DNA of 15,098 nt from Paludibacteraceae bacterium (GTDB lineage Bacteria > Bacteroidota > Bacteroidia > Bacteroidales > Paludibacteraceae): contig JAGCMZ010000216.1 of assembly GCA_017646225.1 (NCBI GenBank), positions 1 through 15,098 on the forward strand, given 5' to 3'. The stretch's first letter is position 1, and the number at the start of each line of letters is the position of its first letter. The translations under genes and the position numbers were made by a program. This document shows positions 7,665 through 14,829 of the stretch, piece after piece. Below the pieces are notes generated by a model. It saw nothing but the letters and a program-made list of their open reading frames with translations. It did no database searches and was not told the DNA's origin.

Positions 7665-7765
7665 AAAAAAGGGTGAACCTCTGTTACTTATCTAACCCTG
7701 CAGGCTCGCCAAAGCCTTACTACATAAATAAGTACAGTAGGCTCACCCATACGGCGAACCTTGCA
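7665..7765 (-). ncRNA. Structured RNA domain with interleaved stems and U-run
   Basis: Read on the minus strand, four segments occur in order: A, TGCAAGGTTCGCC (7765-7753); B, GGGTGAGCC (7748-7740); C, GGCGAGCCTGCA (7710-7699); D, GGTTCACCC (7679-7671), then six T (7670-7665). A pairs with C (12 bp, one U-G, one bulged A) and B pairs with D (9 bp, one G-U). A hairpin, GCCTACTGT / GTAGTAAGGC, lies between B and C. The G-U pairs become A-C mismatches on the other strand, which, with the U-run, fixes the orientation. A-C and B-D cross, so they form a pseudoknot or alternate. I do not recognise a known RNA family; tRNA, tmRNA and RNase P signatures are absent. Confidence 0.6.
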
Positions 7766-7897
7766 CCTATTCTCATGTAGTTCTTTAAATTTGGCGATTT
7801 GCAGAGTTGAGAATAAGAGCTAACAGCTCTATCTAATATGTTTTATTTTGGTATTGTCTATTTCTAATCCTAGTATCCTTATCGTTATATCAACGAG

Positions 7898-7905
7898 CAA
7901 ATATA
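7898..7905 (-). promoter_or_regulatory. Candidate -7 element for the structured RNA / HTH leader
   Basis: Minus-strand TATATTTG matches TAnnTTTG. The -33 position carries only a weak TTTTCG (7928-7923). A start near 7893 would give a leader of roughly 260 bases before the HTH ATG, covering the whole structured region. Confidence 0.5.
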
Positions 7906-7948
7906 ATAAATGTTTCTAAAAACGAAAATCTACAGTTTTAATGGTTTA

Positions 7949-9256
7949 CTACTTGAGCCAGCGGAAGAGGTCCATGCCGTTGGCGTAAATAAGCAAACCA
8001 AATAGAAGAATCATACCCACAATTTGGGCATTGACCATGAACTTTTGGCTAAGGGGTTTGCGACGAATGCATTCAATGAGCAAGAACAAAATATGACCAC
8101 CATCCAAGCCGGGTATGGGAAGTAGGTTCATAAAGGCTAACACTACCGAAAGATAGGCAACAAATGTCCAGAAATATTGTGCCGAGAACACATTGGGGAA
8201 CAATCCTGCCAAGGTTCCAAATCCGCCAATGCTGCTAGCTCCCTCTGGGGTAAAGACAATTTTAAAATCGTCGGCATAGCTGGTAAACATTTGAGTTCCT
8301 TCTGCCAATCCCAAGGGGAACGATTCAAAGAAACCGTATTCAATTTTGGTAATAGGAAGCAGCTCATAGTATGGGGTTAGGTATACCCCTAACATACCTT
8401 CCGCATCGGGGGTGGCTGTGGTAGTATACACATTACCCTTTCTGACGTATTCGATGGTAATGGGCGTTAATTTGTTCGACTTTAATACACCGTTGGCATC
8501 TTGGTGCGTAATCACCGTAATGCCATTCATGGCTACCACACTATCGCCTTCCTGCATACCAGCTACCTGCGCAGGACTCATATCCATCACTTTTTTTACT
8601 ACAAACGGACAACGGAACGAGGCAAATCCTGTTTGCGCCGATACCAAGTCTAATTGCAGCGATTCGTCTATTGGAATAAGAACCGTATCATCTCCACGCA
8701 ATACCTTTATTTCTTTGGCATTAAGAATGGAATGCATGGCATCGTAATCCAACGCTTCCAATTTTATGCCATCGGCCATTAGCAGTTTATCACCATCGGC
8801 AAAACCGTGTTTTTGTGCCACTTCAGAAAACGCCATACCGTATTTTGCATCGTCTAAAGCTACGTACTCTTTGCCGTACGCAAAAAGCAACATGGCATAC
8901 ACAATAACGGCCGTTAAGAAGTTCATAAACACACCGCCCGCCATAATAATAAGGCGTTGCCAAGCGGGTTTGGCACGAAACTCGTAAGGGGCAGGTTCTT
9001 TTTGCATTTGCTGGGTATCGAGCGATTCATCTATCATGCCCGATAATTTGACATACCCACCAAAAGGCAACCAACCAATGCCGTATTCGGTACCACTTTT
9101 CTTAGATGTATACTTGAAAAGGGTAAAACCTGGATTAAAAAACAAATAGAATTTTTCTACACGAACACCAAAAATACGGGCTGCTATGTAATGGCCCATT
9201 TCGTGTAATATAACCATGAGCGATAACGCTCCGACAAATTGCAAGAATTGAATCAT
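7949..9256 (-). CDS. rseP: RIP metalloprotease RseP (site-2 protease)
   Basis: Membrane-embedded zinc protease that performs intramembrane cleavage of regulatory proteins such as anti-sigma factors. The 435-residue length is normal. The first membrane helix carries HEMGH (residues 18-22), two of the zinc ligands plus the catalytic Glu. GIGWLPFGGYVKLSGM follows, as in the family. The central part (about 110-300) contains PDZ-type sequence, including MSPAQVAGMQEGDSVVAMNG. The C-terminal membrane helices hold NLLPIPG-LDGGH (about 377-388), supplying the third zinc ligand. It starts 3 bases after dxr, so the two are translated from one message, an order common in Bacteroidota. The actual substrate here is not visible in the window. 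Confidence 0.96.
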   Translation of the reverse strand: MIQFLQFVGALSLMVILHEMGHYIAARIFGVRVEKFYLFFNPGFTLFKYTSKKSGTEYGIGWLPFGGYVKLSGMIDESLDTQQMQKEPAPYEFRAKPAWQRLIIMAGGVFMNFLTAVIVYAMLLFAYGKEYVALDDAKYGMAFSEVAQKHGFADGDKLLMADGIKLEALDYDAMHSILNAKEIKVLRGDDTVLIPIDESLQLDLVSAQTGFASFRCPFVVKKVMDMSPAQVAGMQEGDSVVAMNGITVITHQDANGVLKSNKLTPITIEYVRKGNVYTTTATPDAEGMLGVYLTPYYELLPITKIEYGFFESFPLGLAEGTQMFTSYADDFKIVFTPEGASSIGGFGTLAGLFPNVFSAQYFWTFVAYLSVVLAFMNLLPIPGLDGGHILFLLIECIRRKPLSQKFMVNAQIVGMILLFGLLIYANGMDLFRWLK

Positions 9257-9259
9257 TTC

Positions 9260-10411
9260 TTATTGGATTTTTTCTTCTACCATGCGTCTTACATGGGCGT
9301 CTGTTTCGACGTAATCTTGATACGTAGGTGCTTGGATAAATGGCAAGGTTTGCATGGCCCATTCTATCACATCGCTCATTTGAAGGAAACCTATTTTATC
9401 GTGCAAGAAAGCTTTTACCACCACCTCGTTTGCTGCATTCAAAATACAAGGAAGGTTACCACCTTTTGCCATGGCATCGTACGCAAATGCTAAATTACGG
9501 AAGCGATTGGTATCGGGTTTCTCAAAGGTAAGTGTGCCTATTTGTGCAAAATCTACCCTATCGTAGGCGTTGGGCAAGCGATTGGGATAGCCAAAAGCAT
9601 ACTGAATGGGCAAGCGCATATCGGGCATACCCAATTGGGCTTTCACAGAACCATCGGTAAATTGCACCATGGAGTGTACGATGCTTTGTGGATGCACCAC
9701 CACCTCTATTTGCTCTTTTTGCACGCCAAACAACCATTTGGCCTCGATTACCTCAAAGCCTTTGTTCATCATGCTAGCCGAGTCGATGGTAATTTTGGCA
9801 CCCATATCCCAATTGGGATGTTTAAGGGCATCGGCTTTGGTAACATGGGCCAATTGCTCCAAGCTAAAGGTACGGAAAGGACCGCCCGATGCCGTTAGCA
9901 ATAGTTTCTCGATGCTTTTGTCTTGTTCGCCTGCCAAACATTGAAAAATAGCAGAGTGTTCTGAATCGACTGGCAAAATAGCGCTCTTATACTGGGCTGC
10001 CAACGAGCAAATCAACTCGCCAGCCACCACCAAGGTTTCTTTGTTGGCCAATGCAATGGTTTTACCTGCCTTCACCGCCGCGATGGTGGGTTGCAAACCA
10101 GCATAACCTACCATAGAGGTAAGCACCATATCGACCGATGACATGGCGACCATATCGCACACCGACTGCATGCCTGCAAATACCTTTACATCGTCTAAAT
10201 CGCTGATGCTTTCTTTCAATTCAAGGTATTTGCTATCGTCGGTAACTATTACCATATTGGGTTTGAATCGACGTGCTTGCTCGGCCAACAACGACACGTT
10301 GCTATGCCCCGTAATAGCAAATAACTCAAACAACTGCGGATTGGCAGCTATTACCTCTAGCGCCTGTGTTCCAATGGAACCTGTTGATCCTAATATTGCT
10401 ATCTTTCTCAT
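9260..10411 (-). CDS. dxr: 1-deoxy-D-xylulose 5-phosphate reductoisomerase
   Basis: Converts DXP to 2-C-methyl-D-erythritol 4-phosphate with NADPH, the committed step of the MEP isoprenoid pathway. The 383-residue protein begins MRKIAILGSTGSIG, the NADPH-binding glycine motif. LANKETLVVAGE (about 121-132), PVDSEHSAIFQCL (metal ligands D149 and E151), TASGGPFR, HPNWDMGAKITIDSA and NKGFE (third metal ligand E220) are all intact, so it should be active. The frame is open 16 codons further upstream, but that extension overlaps the previous gene and has no conservation; the chosen ATG overlaps the upstream TGA as ATGA, a translational-coupling arrangement. rseP follows after 3 bases. Confidence 0.97.
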   Translation of the reverse strand: MRKIAILGSTGSIGTQALEVIAANPQLFELFAITGHSNVSLLAEQARRFKPNMVIVTDDSKYLELKESISDLDDVKVFAGMQSVCDMVAMSSVDMVLTSMVGYAGLQPTIAAVKAGKTIALANKETLVVAGELICSLAAQYKSAILPVDSEHSAIFQCLAGEQDKSIEKLLLTASGGPFRTFSLEQLAHVTKADALKHPNWDMGAKITIDSASMMNKGFEVIEAKWLFGVQKEQIEVVVHPQSIVHSMVQFTDGSVKAQLGMPDMRLPIQYAFGYPNRLPNAYDRVDFAQIGTLTFEKPDTNRFRNLAFAYDAMAKGGNLPCILNAANEVVVKAFLHDKIGFLQMSDVIEWAMQTLPFIQAPTYQDYVETDAHVRRMVEEKIQ

Positions 10412-11268
10412 TCTAACACTATGTATTGGGTGGGATCGAGTGCTTGCATGCCGCTCCACAGTTCAAAATGCAATACATTATCTGCTTTCTCGCCCATGGC
10501 AGCAATCACCTCGCCGGTTTTTACAATATCGCCCGATTTTTTGAAAATCATTTCGGCTCCTTTGTACACTGAAATATAATTATTGGGATGAATTACTTGT
10601 ACGATGTAACCTTCTTGCGGATTGTAACCTGCAAACAACACAACGCCTTTATAAGCCGTTAACACGGCAGTACCAGCTTCGGTTCGGATATCAATGCCCA
10701 AGTGGTTTTTAACTTGAGAGAACTCGTCGGCAATAATACCTTTTACAGGTTTGATAAACACCAAGTTATTGGGTGTTGCATCGGGAGTGACAGAAGCAAT
10801 GTTGTACTTTTCTGTTTGTTCGTATTCCTCGCAAAAGAGCGCTTCTTTCTCTGATTTTTCGATTAATTTTTCGTCGCGTTTGTGCGCCAACAAAGAATCG
10901 GACAATAGCGTTGTGTCGGCAATGGTAATATTGCCCATTACCACATCGCGAAAGGTACTGATGTAAGCCTGACGCAAACTAACCTCCTCGGTCAAAGAAT
11001 CGATTACAATGGCCTGTCTAACAACTTCTTTACGCAAACCCACATCTACGTTTTCGGGAAGCAAATTTCGCAAGGGAGTGGCTATAATAAGAACAGAAAA
11101 CAAGGCCAGAATAACCAACAACGTTGCTGCAGACCAAAATACAAAACGCAATGCCGTTACACGCCAATGCAGCAACTCTTCGAGGGTATTTTCGTTGAGC
11201 ACCGAAATTTTGTATCGCATCCGAAGACGTTGTAGAAAACTGATGTTATTTCCGCGGTTCATACTCAT
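10408..11268 (-). CDS. M23/LytM-like membrane protein, catalytic histidines missing
   Basis: 286-residue bitopic protein: short cytoplasmic N-terminus, one membrane helix (about 41-63), a periplasmic helical/coiled segment (about 68-150) and a LytM (M23) domain (about 165-286). LytM enzymes cut peptidoglycan peptide bridges. The zinc ligands appear kept: H189 and D193 in HLGID, and H267 in LHFELW. However, the first His of the HxH motif is V265 and the His expected after YK is G237. In characterised LytM these two are the catalytic histidines, so the domain is probably a non-enzymatic binder or amidase activator, like EnvC/NlpD. It is first in the dxr-rseP operon and overlaps dxr by ATGA. A second in-frame ATG at codon 3 is an alternative start. 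Confidence 0.88.
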   Translation of the reverse strand: MSMNRGNNISFLQRLRMRYKISVLNENTLEELLHWRVTALRFVFWSAATLLVILALFSVLIIATPLRNLLPENVDVGLRKEVVRQAIVIDSLTEEVSLRQAYISTFRDVVMGNITIADTTLLSDSLLAHKRDEKLIEKSEKEALFCEEYEQTEKYNIASVTPDATPNNLVFIKPVKGIIADEFSQVKNHLGIDIRTEAGTAVLTAYKGVVLFAGYNPQEGYIVQVIHPNNYISVYKGAEMIFKKSGDIVKTGEVIAAMGEKADNVLHFELWSGMQALDPTQYIVLE

Positions 11269-11288
11269 GATACAAATAATACAATTGA

Positions 11289-11296
11289 CAAATATA
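11289..11296 (-). promoter_or_regulatory. Candidate -7 element of the M23-like/dxr/rseP operon
   Basis: Minus-strand TATATTTG is an exact match to TAnnTTTG, 20 bases upstream of the ATG. The -33 region offers only a weak CTTTCG. The divergent tRNA promoter is about 70 bases away. Confidence 0.5.
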
Positions 11297-11367
11297 CAAC
11301 AAATAGTCGAAAGTTGCGATTAAGCAAAGTAGAGAAAAATAAATTTTCTTGTTTATAATTTATTTAT

Positions 11368-11375
11368 TATCTTTG
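11368..11375 (+). promoter_or_regulatory. Candidate -7 element of the tRNA promoter
   Basis: TATCTTTG is an exact TAnnTTTG match, 17 bases upstream of the tRNA 5' end. Upstream TTTTCTTG (11344-11351) could serve as the -33 region with a slightly short spacer. The sequence between is strongly AT-rich. Confidence 0.6.
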
Positions 11376-11392
11376 CGGTGCTTTAAAGCAAT

Positions 11393-11466
11393 GGGCTCAT
11401 AGCTCAGTCGGTTAGAGCATCGGACTCATAACCCGCAGGTCCTTGGTTCAAGTCCAAGTGGGCCCA
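11393..11466 (+). tRNA. tRNA with CAU anticodon (elongator Met, or Ile2)
   Basis: Full cloverleaf of 74 bases: acceptor GGGCTCA / TGGGCCC, D-arm GCTC...GAGC, anticodon loop CTCATAA with CAT at 11427-11429, variable AGGTC, T-arm CTTGG-TTCAAGT-CCAAG and discriminator A. Only CC follows, so the terminal A is added by CCA transferase. The anticodon stem pairs only in its middle three positions: 27-43 is U-C and 31-39 is A-C. The strong acceptor and T-arm pairing argue that it is still a real tRNA. A CAU anticodon can be Met or, after lysidine modification, Ile; initiator identity is disfavoured because the stem lacks three consecutive G-C pairs next to the loop. Confidence 0.92.
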
Positions 11467-11469
11467 CCT

Positions 11470-11500
11470 AAAAACCGCTAACGACATGTTGGCGGTTTTT
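11470..11500 (+). terminator. Rho-independent terminator after the tRNA
   Basis: Thirteen-pair stem (AAAAACCGCTAAC / GTTGGCGGTTTTT, one T-G pair) with loop GACAT, running into TTTTTATTTTATT. It begins 4 bases after the tRNA discriminator base and isolates the tRNA from ribF. Confidence 0.93.
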
Positions 11501-11521
11501 ATTTTATTATTACCTTTTTTC

Positions 11522-11553
11522 TTTGGTAATTCATTTTCCTTTTTGTACATTCG
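11522..11553 (+). promoter_or_regulatory. Candidate ribF promoter
   Basis: TTTG (11522-11525) and TACATTCG (11546-11553) are separated by 20 bases, matching the Bacteroidota -33/-7 layout with one mismatch in the -7 element. It lies between the tRNA terminator and the ribF ATG at 11562, implying a very short leader. Confidence 0.6.
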
Positions 11554-11561
11554 CAGTCGTT

Positions 11562-12506
11562 ATGAAAGTTATTACCAATTTTAAGCAATTTGAAGCAAAA
11601 GACTCGGCTGTCGCCATCGGTTTTTTTGATGGTGTGCACAAAGGTCATGCCATGCTGCTTCAACAATTAACCCAACAAGCCCAAGCACGTGGTTTACAGT
11701 CGGTTGTTATTACATTCGCCAAACACCCCCGTGAAACGTTGGGTGCTAGTTACGTTCCTAAACTACTTACCATATCGAACGAACGCATTGCCCTTTTGGA
11801 GCAATTCGGCATTGATGTATGCATCGTAGTAGACGCTACCAAAGACTTGTACGAACTATCGTCGCGCTACTTTATGCAACACTATTTGGTAGAGATTCTT
11901 CAAGCCAAATATTTGTTGGTTGGTTACGACCATCACTTTGGCAACGACCGCGAAAACGGTTACGATTACTACAAACAATTGGGCGAAAAATACGGTGTAG
12001 AAGTAGAAAAAGCAGCACCCTTCCAAATGAATGAACTTAACGTTAGTTCGTCGTTGGTAAGAAAGACCCTTTTGGATGGCCAAATGAAACAAGCCATCAA
12101 CTATTTGGGTTACCCTTACTTTATTTGTGGTACCGTTGTATCGGGACAAAAAGTAGGTAGAACCATCGGTTTCCCTACCGCTAACATTGCCATCAACGAT
12201 GTACGTAAACTATTGCCTAAACACGGTGTTTATGCTGTACGTTGCACCCTAGACAACGACGAAACCATATACAACGGTATGCTTTACATTGGCGAGCGTC
12301 CTACCTTTGTAACCCGCGCCGTGGCAAAAAGCATCGAAGCTCACTTATTTAACTTCTCGGGCGATATTTATCACCGCAAAATAAGGGTAGAATTTTTGGA
12401 ATACGTGCGCGATGAGGCTCATTTTGATACACCCGACAGCCTAGCACGTCAATTACAAATAGACAGCGAAGAGTTGCAAGTTTGGTTCAAAAATCAAAAA
12501 TTCTAA
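11562..12506 (+). CDS. ribF: Bifunctional riboflavin kinase / FAD synthetase
   Basis: Makes FMN from riboflavin and then FAD, in the cytoplasm. The 314-residue protein has the usual two domains. The N-terminal FMN adenylyltransferase domain carries GFFDGVHKGH (residues 20-29, the nucleotidyltransferase HxGH motif), VGYDHHFGNDREN and the SSSLVRKTLLDG region. The C-terminal riboflavin kinase domain carries GRTIGFPTAN (to residue 208), YIGERPTF, and IEAHLFNFSGDIYHRKIRVE. The frame is open upstream to a TTG at 11523, but that extension overlaps the promoter; the ATG at 11562 directly precedes the conserved MKVITNF start. It is transcribed alone, ending at a strong terminator facing glnN. Confidence 0.97.
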   Translation: MKVITNFKQFEAKDSAVAIGFFDGVHKGHAMLLQQLTQQAQARGLQSVVITFAKHPRETLGASYVPKLLTISNERIALLEQFGIDVCIVVDATKDLYELSSRYFMQHYLVEILQAKYLLVGYDHHFGNDRENGYDYYKQLGEKYGVEVEKAAPFQMNELNVSSSLVRKTLLDGQMKQAINYLGYPYFICGTVVSGQKVGRTIGFPTANIAINDVRKLLPKHGVYAVRCTLDNDETIYNGMLYIGERPTFVTRAVAKSIEAHLFNFSGDIYHRKIRVEFLEYVRDEAHFDTPDSLARQLQIDSEELQVWFKNQKF

Positions 12507-12521
12507 TCAAAAAACCATACA

Positions 12522-12553
12522 ACAAAGGGGCTAACTTAGGTTAGCCCCTTTGT
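12522..12553. terminator. Bidirectional terminator between ribF and glnN
   Basis: Perfect 14-bp stem (ACAAAGGGGCTAAC / GTTAGCCCCTTTGT) with a 4-base loop. On the plus strand GTTTTAA follows, 15 bases after the ribF stop. On the minus strand a T-run occurs a few bases beyond the stem (TGTATGGTTTTTT), so it can also serve glnN. Confidence 0.92.
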
Positions 12554-12580
12554 GTTTTAAACACCTTCTAAAATCGATCG

Positions 12581-14776
12581 TTATCTAATGAATAGCATTT
12601 CGCGGTATTTAGGCAACGACCACAAATCATCGTCCACAATCAACTCTAGTTCGTCTGCATGGTAACGGATGGTATCAAAGAAAGGTAGAACGGTGCTTTC
12701 GTAAGCCAAAGCCTTTTCGCGTTCGTTTTCGATTTTGTTGGCGGTTTTGCGGGCGCTTACCATGCCTTCTACAGCTTTGGTAATTTGCGAGATGTGGTTT
12801 GCCAAACGTTCAATAAGGTTTTTGTTATGCTTCGATAACTCTGCAGCTAGCTCTACGCTGTATACTTGTTGCATTTTGTAGACGTTGTCGAGCAACATCG
12901 ATTGGTAACGCGTAGCCACAGGAATGATGTGGTTAAGCGACAAATCGCCCAAAATACGTGCTTCAATTTGTATCTTTTTGGTATAGGTATCCCATTTTAC
13001 CTCGTTACGAGCTTCTAGCTCTTTTTCGGTAAAGACACCTGTACGGGCAAACATGGCTACCGTATCTTCTTGGGTATACGCATCGTAAATAAGCGGAACA
13101 CTGTTAATGCAATCCAACCCACGTTTTTTGGCTTCTAGTTTCCAGGCATCGCTATAACCATTGCCATCAAAACGAATGGCTTTAGAAGCTTTGATGTATT
13201 CTTTCAATACCTCAAAAATAGCGCTTTGTGTACTTTGACCTTTGCTAATTTTAGCATCGACAGAGGCTTTGAATTCCATCAATTGGTCTGCCATAACCGC
13301 ATTTAGGGCAATCATAGCCGATGCGCAGTTAGCAGAAGATCCCACAGCACGGAACTCGAAACGGTTGCCGGTAAAGGCAAATGGCGAGGTACGGTTGCGG
13401 TCGGTATTGTCTAGCAACACTTCGGGAATGTGCGCCACACCCAAGTGCATTTTTTTCTTATCATCTAGCAAAATAGCCTCGTCGCTGTTGCTGCTTTCTA
13501 GTTTATCCAAAACAGCGCTCAATTGCGAACCCAAGAAGGCCGAAATAATGGCAGGAGGAGCCTCGTTCGCACCCAAACGATGGGCATTTTGTGCCGTCAT
13601 AATAGACGCCTTCAACAAGGCATTGTTTTTATAAACAGCCATCAGCGCATTTACCAAGAAGGTAATGAACTGCAAGTTTTCGGCAGCGGTTTTACCCGGT
13701 GTAAATAGGCCTACACCCGTATCAGTACCCAACGACCAGTTGCAGTGTTTGCCCGAACCATTGATGCCAGCAAAAGGTTTTTCGTGCAACAAAACACGGA
13801 AACCATGCTTGCGTGCAATGCGGTTCATCAGCGACATCATTAGCAAGTTTTGGTCGATGGCCAAGTTGGTTTCGCCAAAGATAGGCGCAATTTCAAATTG
13901 GTTGGGTGCCACCTCGTTGTGACGGGTTTTGCAAGGGATGGCATATTTGTAAGCTTCGTATTCCAACTCTTTCATAAAAGCTTGAACACGAGCAGGGATA
14001 GCACCAAAATAGTGGTCTTCTAGCTGTTGGTTTTTAGCCGATTCGTGGCCCAACAAGGTACGACCTGTTAGCAACAAGTCGGGACGAGCAGCGTACAAGC
14101 CTTCGTCAACCAAGAAATATTCTTGTTCCCAACCCAAAAAAGAAGTAACCTTTTTAACCGACGTATCGAAGTATTGGCAAACAGCAGTAGCAGCCTTGTT
14201 TACGGCATTGATCGATTTCAAAATAGGGGTTTTGTAATCGAGTGCCTCGCCTGTGTACGACACAAACACCGTAGGAATACACAAGGTATCGTCTACCACA
14301 AAAGCAGGCGACGATGGGTCCCATGCGGTATAACCACGTGCCTCGAAGGTATTGCGAATACCTCCGTTGGGAAAACTAGACGCATCGGGTTCTTGTTGAA
14401 TCAAGATTTTGCCCGAGAATTTTTCGATGATTTCGCCACCAGGAGCGCCTTTGTACTCAATAAACGAGTCGTGTTTTTCGGCAGTACCCTCAGTAAGTGG
14501 TTGGAACCAGTGGGTATAATGGGTTGCGCCCATGTCCATAGCCCATTTTTTCATACCTTCTGCCACGTCGTCGGCAATTTCGCGACCCAAAGGTTCGCCG
14601 TTATCGATCGATGCACAAATTTGCTGCATTACTTGCTGCGACAAATACTGCGCCATTTGGGCGCGGCCAAATACGTTTTTGCCATAGTAAGTAGATGTTG
14701 CCACGTCTTGTGGCGTTACAGCAAGGGGCTTTTTCTTGAATGCCTCGCTTACGACTTGGAATCTTAGGTTGCTCAT
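12581..14776 (-). CDS. glnN: Glutamine synthetase type III
   Basis: ATP-dependent synthesis of glutamine from glutamate and ammonia, a main nitrogen-assimilation step. At 731 residues it matches the large GSIII class, not the ~450-residue GSI. The GSIII N-terminal beta-grasp region includes YYGKNVFGRAQMAQYL and THYTHWFQPLTEGTAEKHDS. Catalytic-barrel motifs are GWEQEYFL (about 215-222), CKTRHNEVAPNQFEIAPI, and GSGKHCNWSLGT (KHCNW at 343-347), followed by NRTSPFAFTGNRFEFRAVGS. The C-terminal part is the helical extension specific to GSIII. It is monocistronic: a strong promoter lies immediately upstream and a two-way terminator downstream. The 16-bp repeats over the promoter suggest regulation, plausibly by nitrogen status, though no regulator gene is in view. 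Confidence 0.97.
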   Translation of the reverse strand: MSNLRFQVVSEAFKKKPLAVTPQDVATSTYYGKNVFGRAQMAQYLSQQVMQQICASIDNGEPLGREIADDVAEGMKKWAMDMGATHYTHWFQPLTEGTAEKHDSFIEYKGAPGGEIIEKFSGKILIQQEPDASSFPNGGIRNTFEARGYTAWDPSSPAFVVDDTLCIPTVFVSYTGEALDYKTPILKSINAVNKAATAVCQYFDTSVKKVTSFLGWEQEYFLVDEGLYAARPDLLLTGRTLLGHESAKNQQLEDHYFGAIPARVQAFMKELEYEAYKYAIPCKTRHNEVAPNQFEIAPIFGETNLAIDQNLLMMSLMNRIARKHGFRVLLHEKPFAGINGSGKHCNWSLGTDTGVGLFTPGKTAAENLQFITFLVNALMAVYKNNALLKASIMTAQNAHRLGANEAPPAIISAFLGSQLSAVLDKLESSNSDEAILLDDKKKMHLGVAHIPEVLLDNTDRNRTSPFAFTGNRFEFRAVGSSANCASAMIALNAVMADQLMEFKASVDAKISKGQSTQSAIFEVLKEYIKASKAIRFDGNGYSDAWKLEAKKRGLDCINSVPLIYDAYTQEDTVAMFARTGVFTEKELEARNEVKWDTYTKKIQIEARILGDLSLNHIIPVATRYQSMLLDNVYKMQQVYSVELAAELSKHNKNLIERLANHISQITKAVEGMVSARKTANKIENEREKALAYESTVLPFFDTIRYHADELELIVDDDLWSLPKYREMLFIR

Positions 14777-14798
14777 AATGTATTTTACATTGTATTCG

Positions 14799-14829
14799 CA
14801 AAGATAATATATTTTGACGAATCGACAAA
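14799..14829 (-). promoter_or_regulatory. glnN promoter
   Basis: Minus-strand TTTG (14829-14826), 19-base spacer, TATCTTTG (14806-14799): an exact match to the Bacteroidota -33/-7 consensus in both boxes and spacing. The expected start lies about 18 bases upstream of the glnN ATG. The -33 box falls within the first 16-bp repeat unit. Confidence 0.85.

Larger units (their letters stand above)
7632..7948 (-). other. Non-coding leader / intergenic region of the HTH gene
   Basis: 317 bases with no plausible gene. Read leftward it holds a -7-like element (7905-7898), a hairpin AGAGCT-GTT-AGCTCT (7830-7816), a long-range stem TATTCTCA/TGAGAATA (about 7814-7807 with 7775-7768), the interleaved stem domain 7765-7665, and a UUCG hairpin (7659-7639) immediately before the HTH ATG. 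It could be an independent small RNA ending at the T-run near 7665 or a cis-acting 5' leader of the HTH gene; sequence alone does not decide. Confidence 0.6.

Noticed and set aside
7665..7765. SRP RNA, tmRNA, RNase P RNA or a common riboswitch
   Set aside because: The diagnostic conserved sequences (for example the GGAA-capped SRP hairpin, the CCA-ended tmRNA arm, or TPP/cobalamin boxes) were looked for by eye and not found on either strand; a formal covariance search is still needed.
10412..10459. Upstream in-frame extension of dxr by 16 codons
   Set aside because: It overlaps the end of the M23-like gene, has no family conservation, and the ATG at 10411 gives the classic MRKIAILGSTGSIG start with an ATGA overlap.
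11523..11561. TTG-initiated N-terminal extension of ribF
   Set aside because: It covers the likely -33/-7 promoter and adds residues not found in RibF; the ATG at 11562 fits the family.
14123..14767. 214-residue plus-strand open frame
   Set aside because: It lies wholly antisense to the conserved glnN gene and has no recognisable domain; a shadow of biased codon use.
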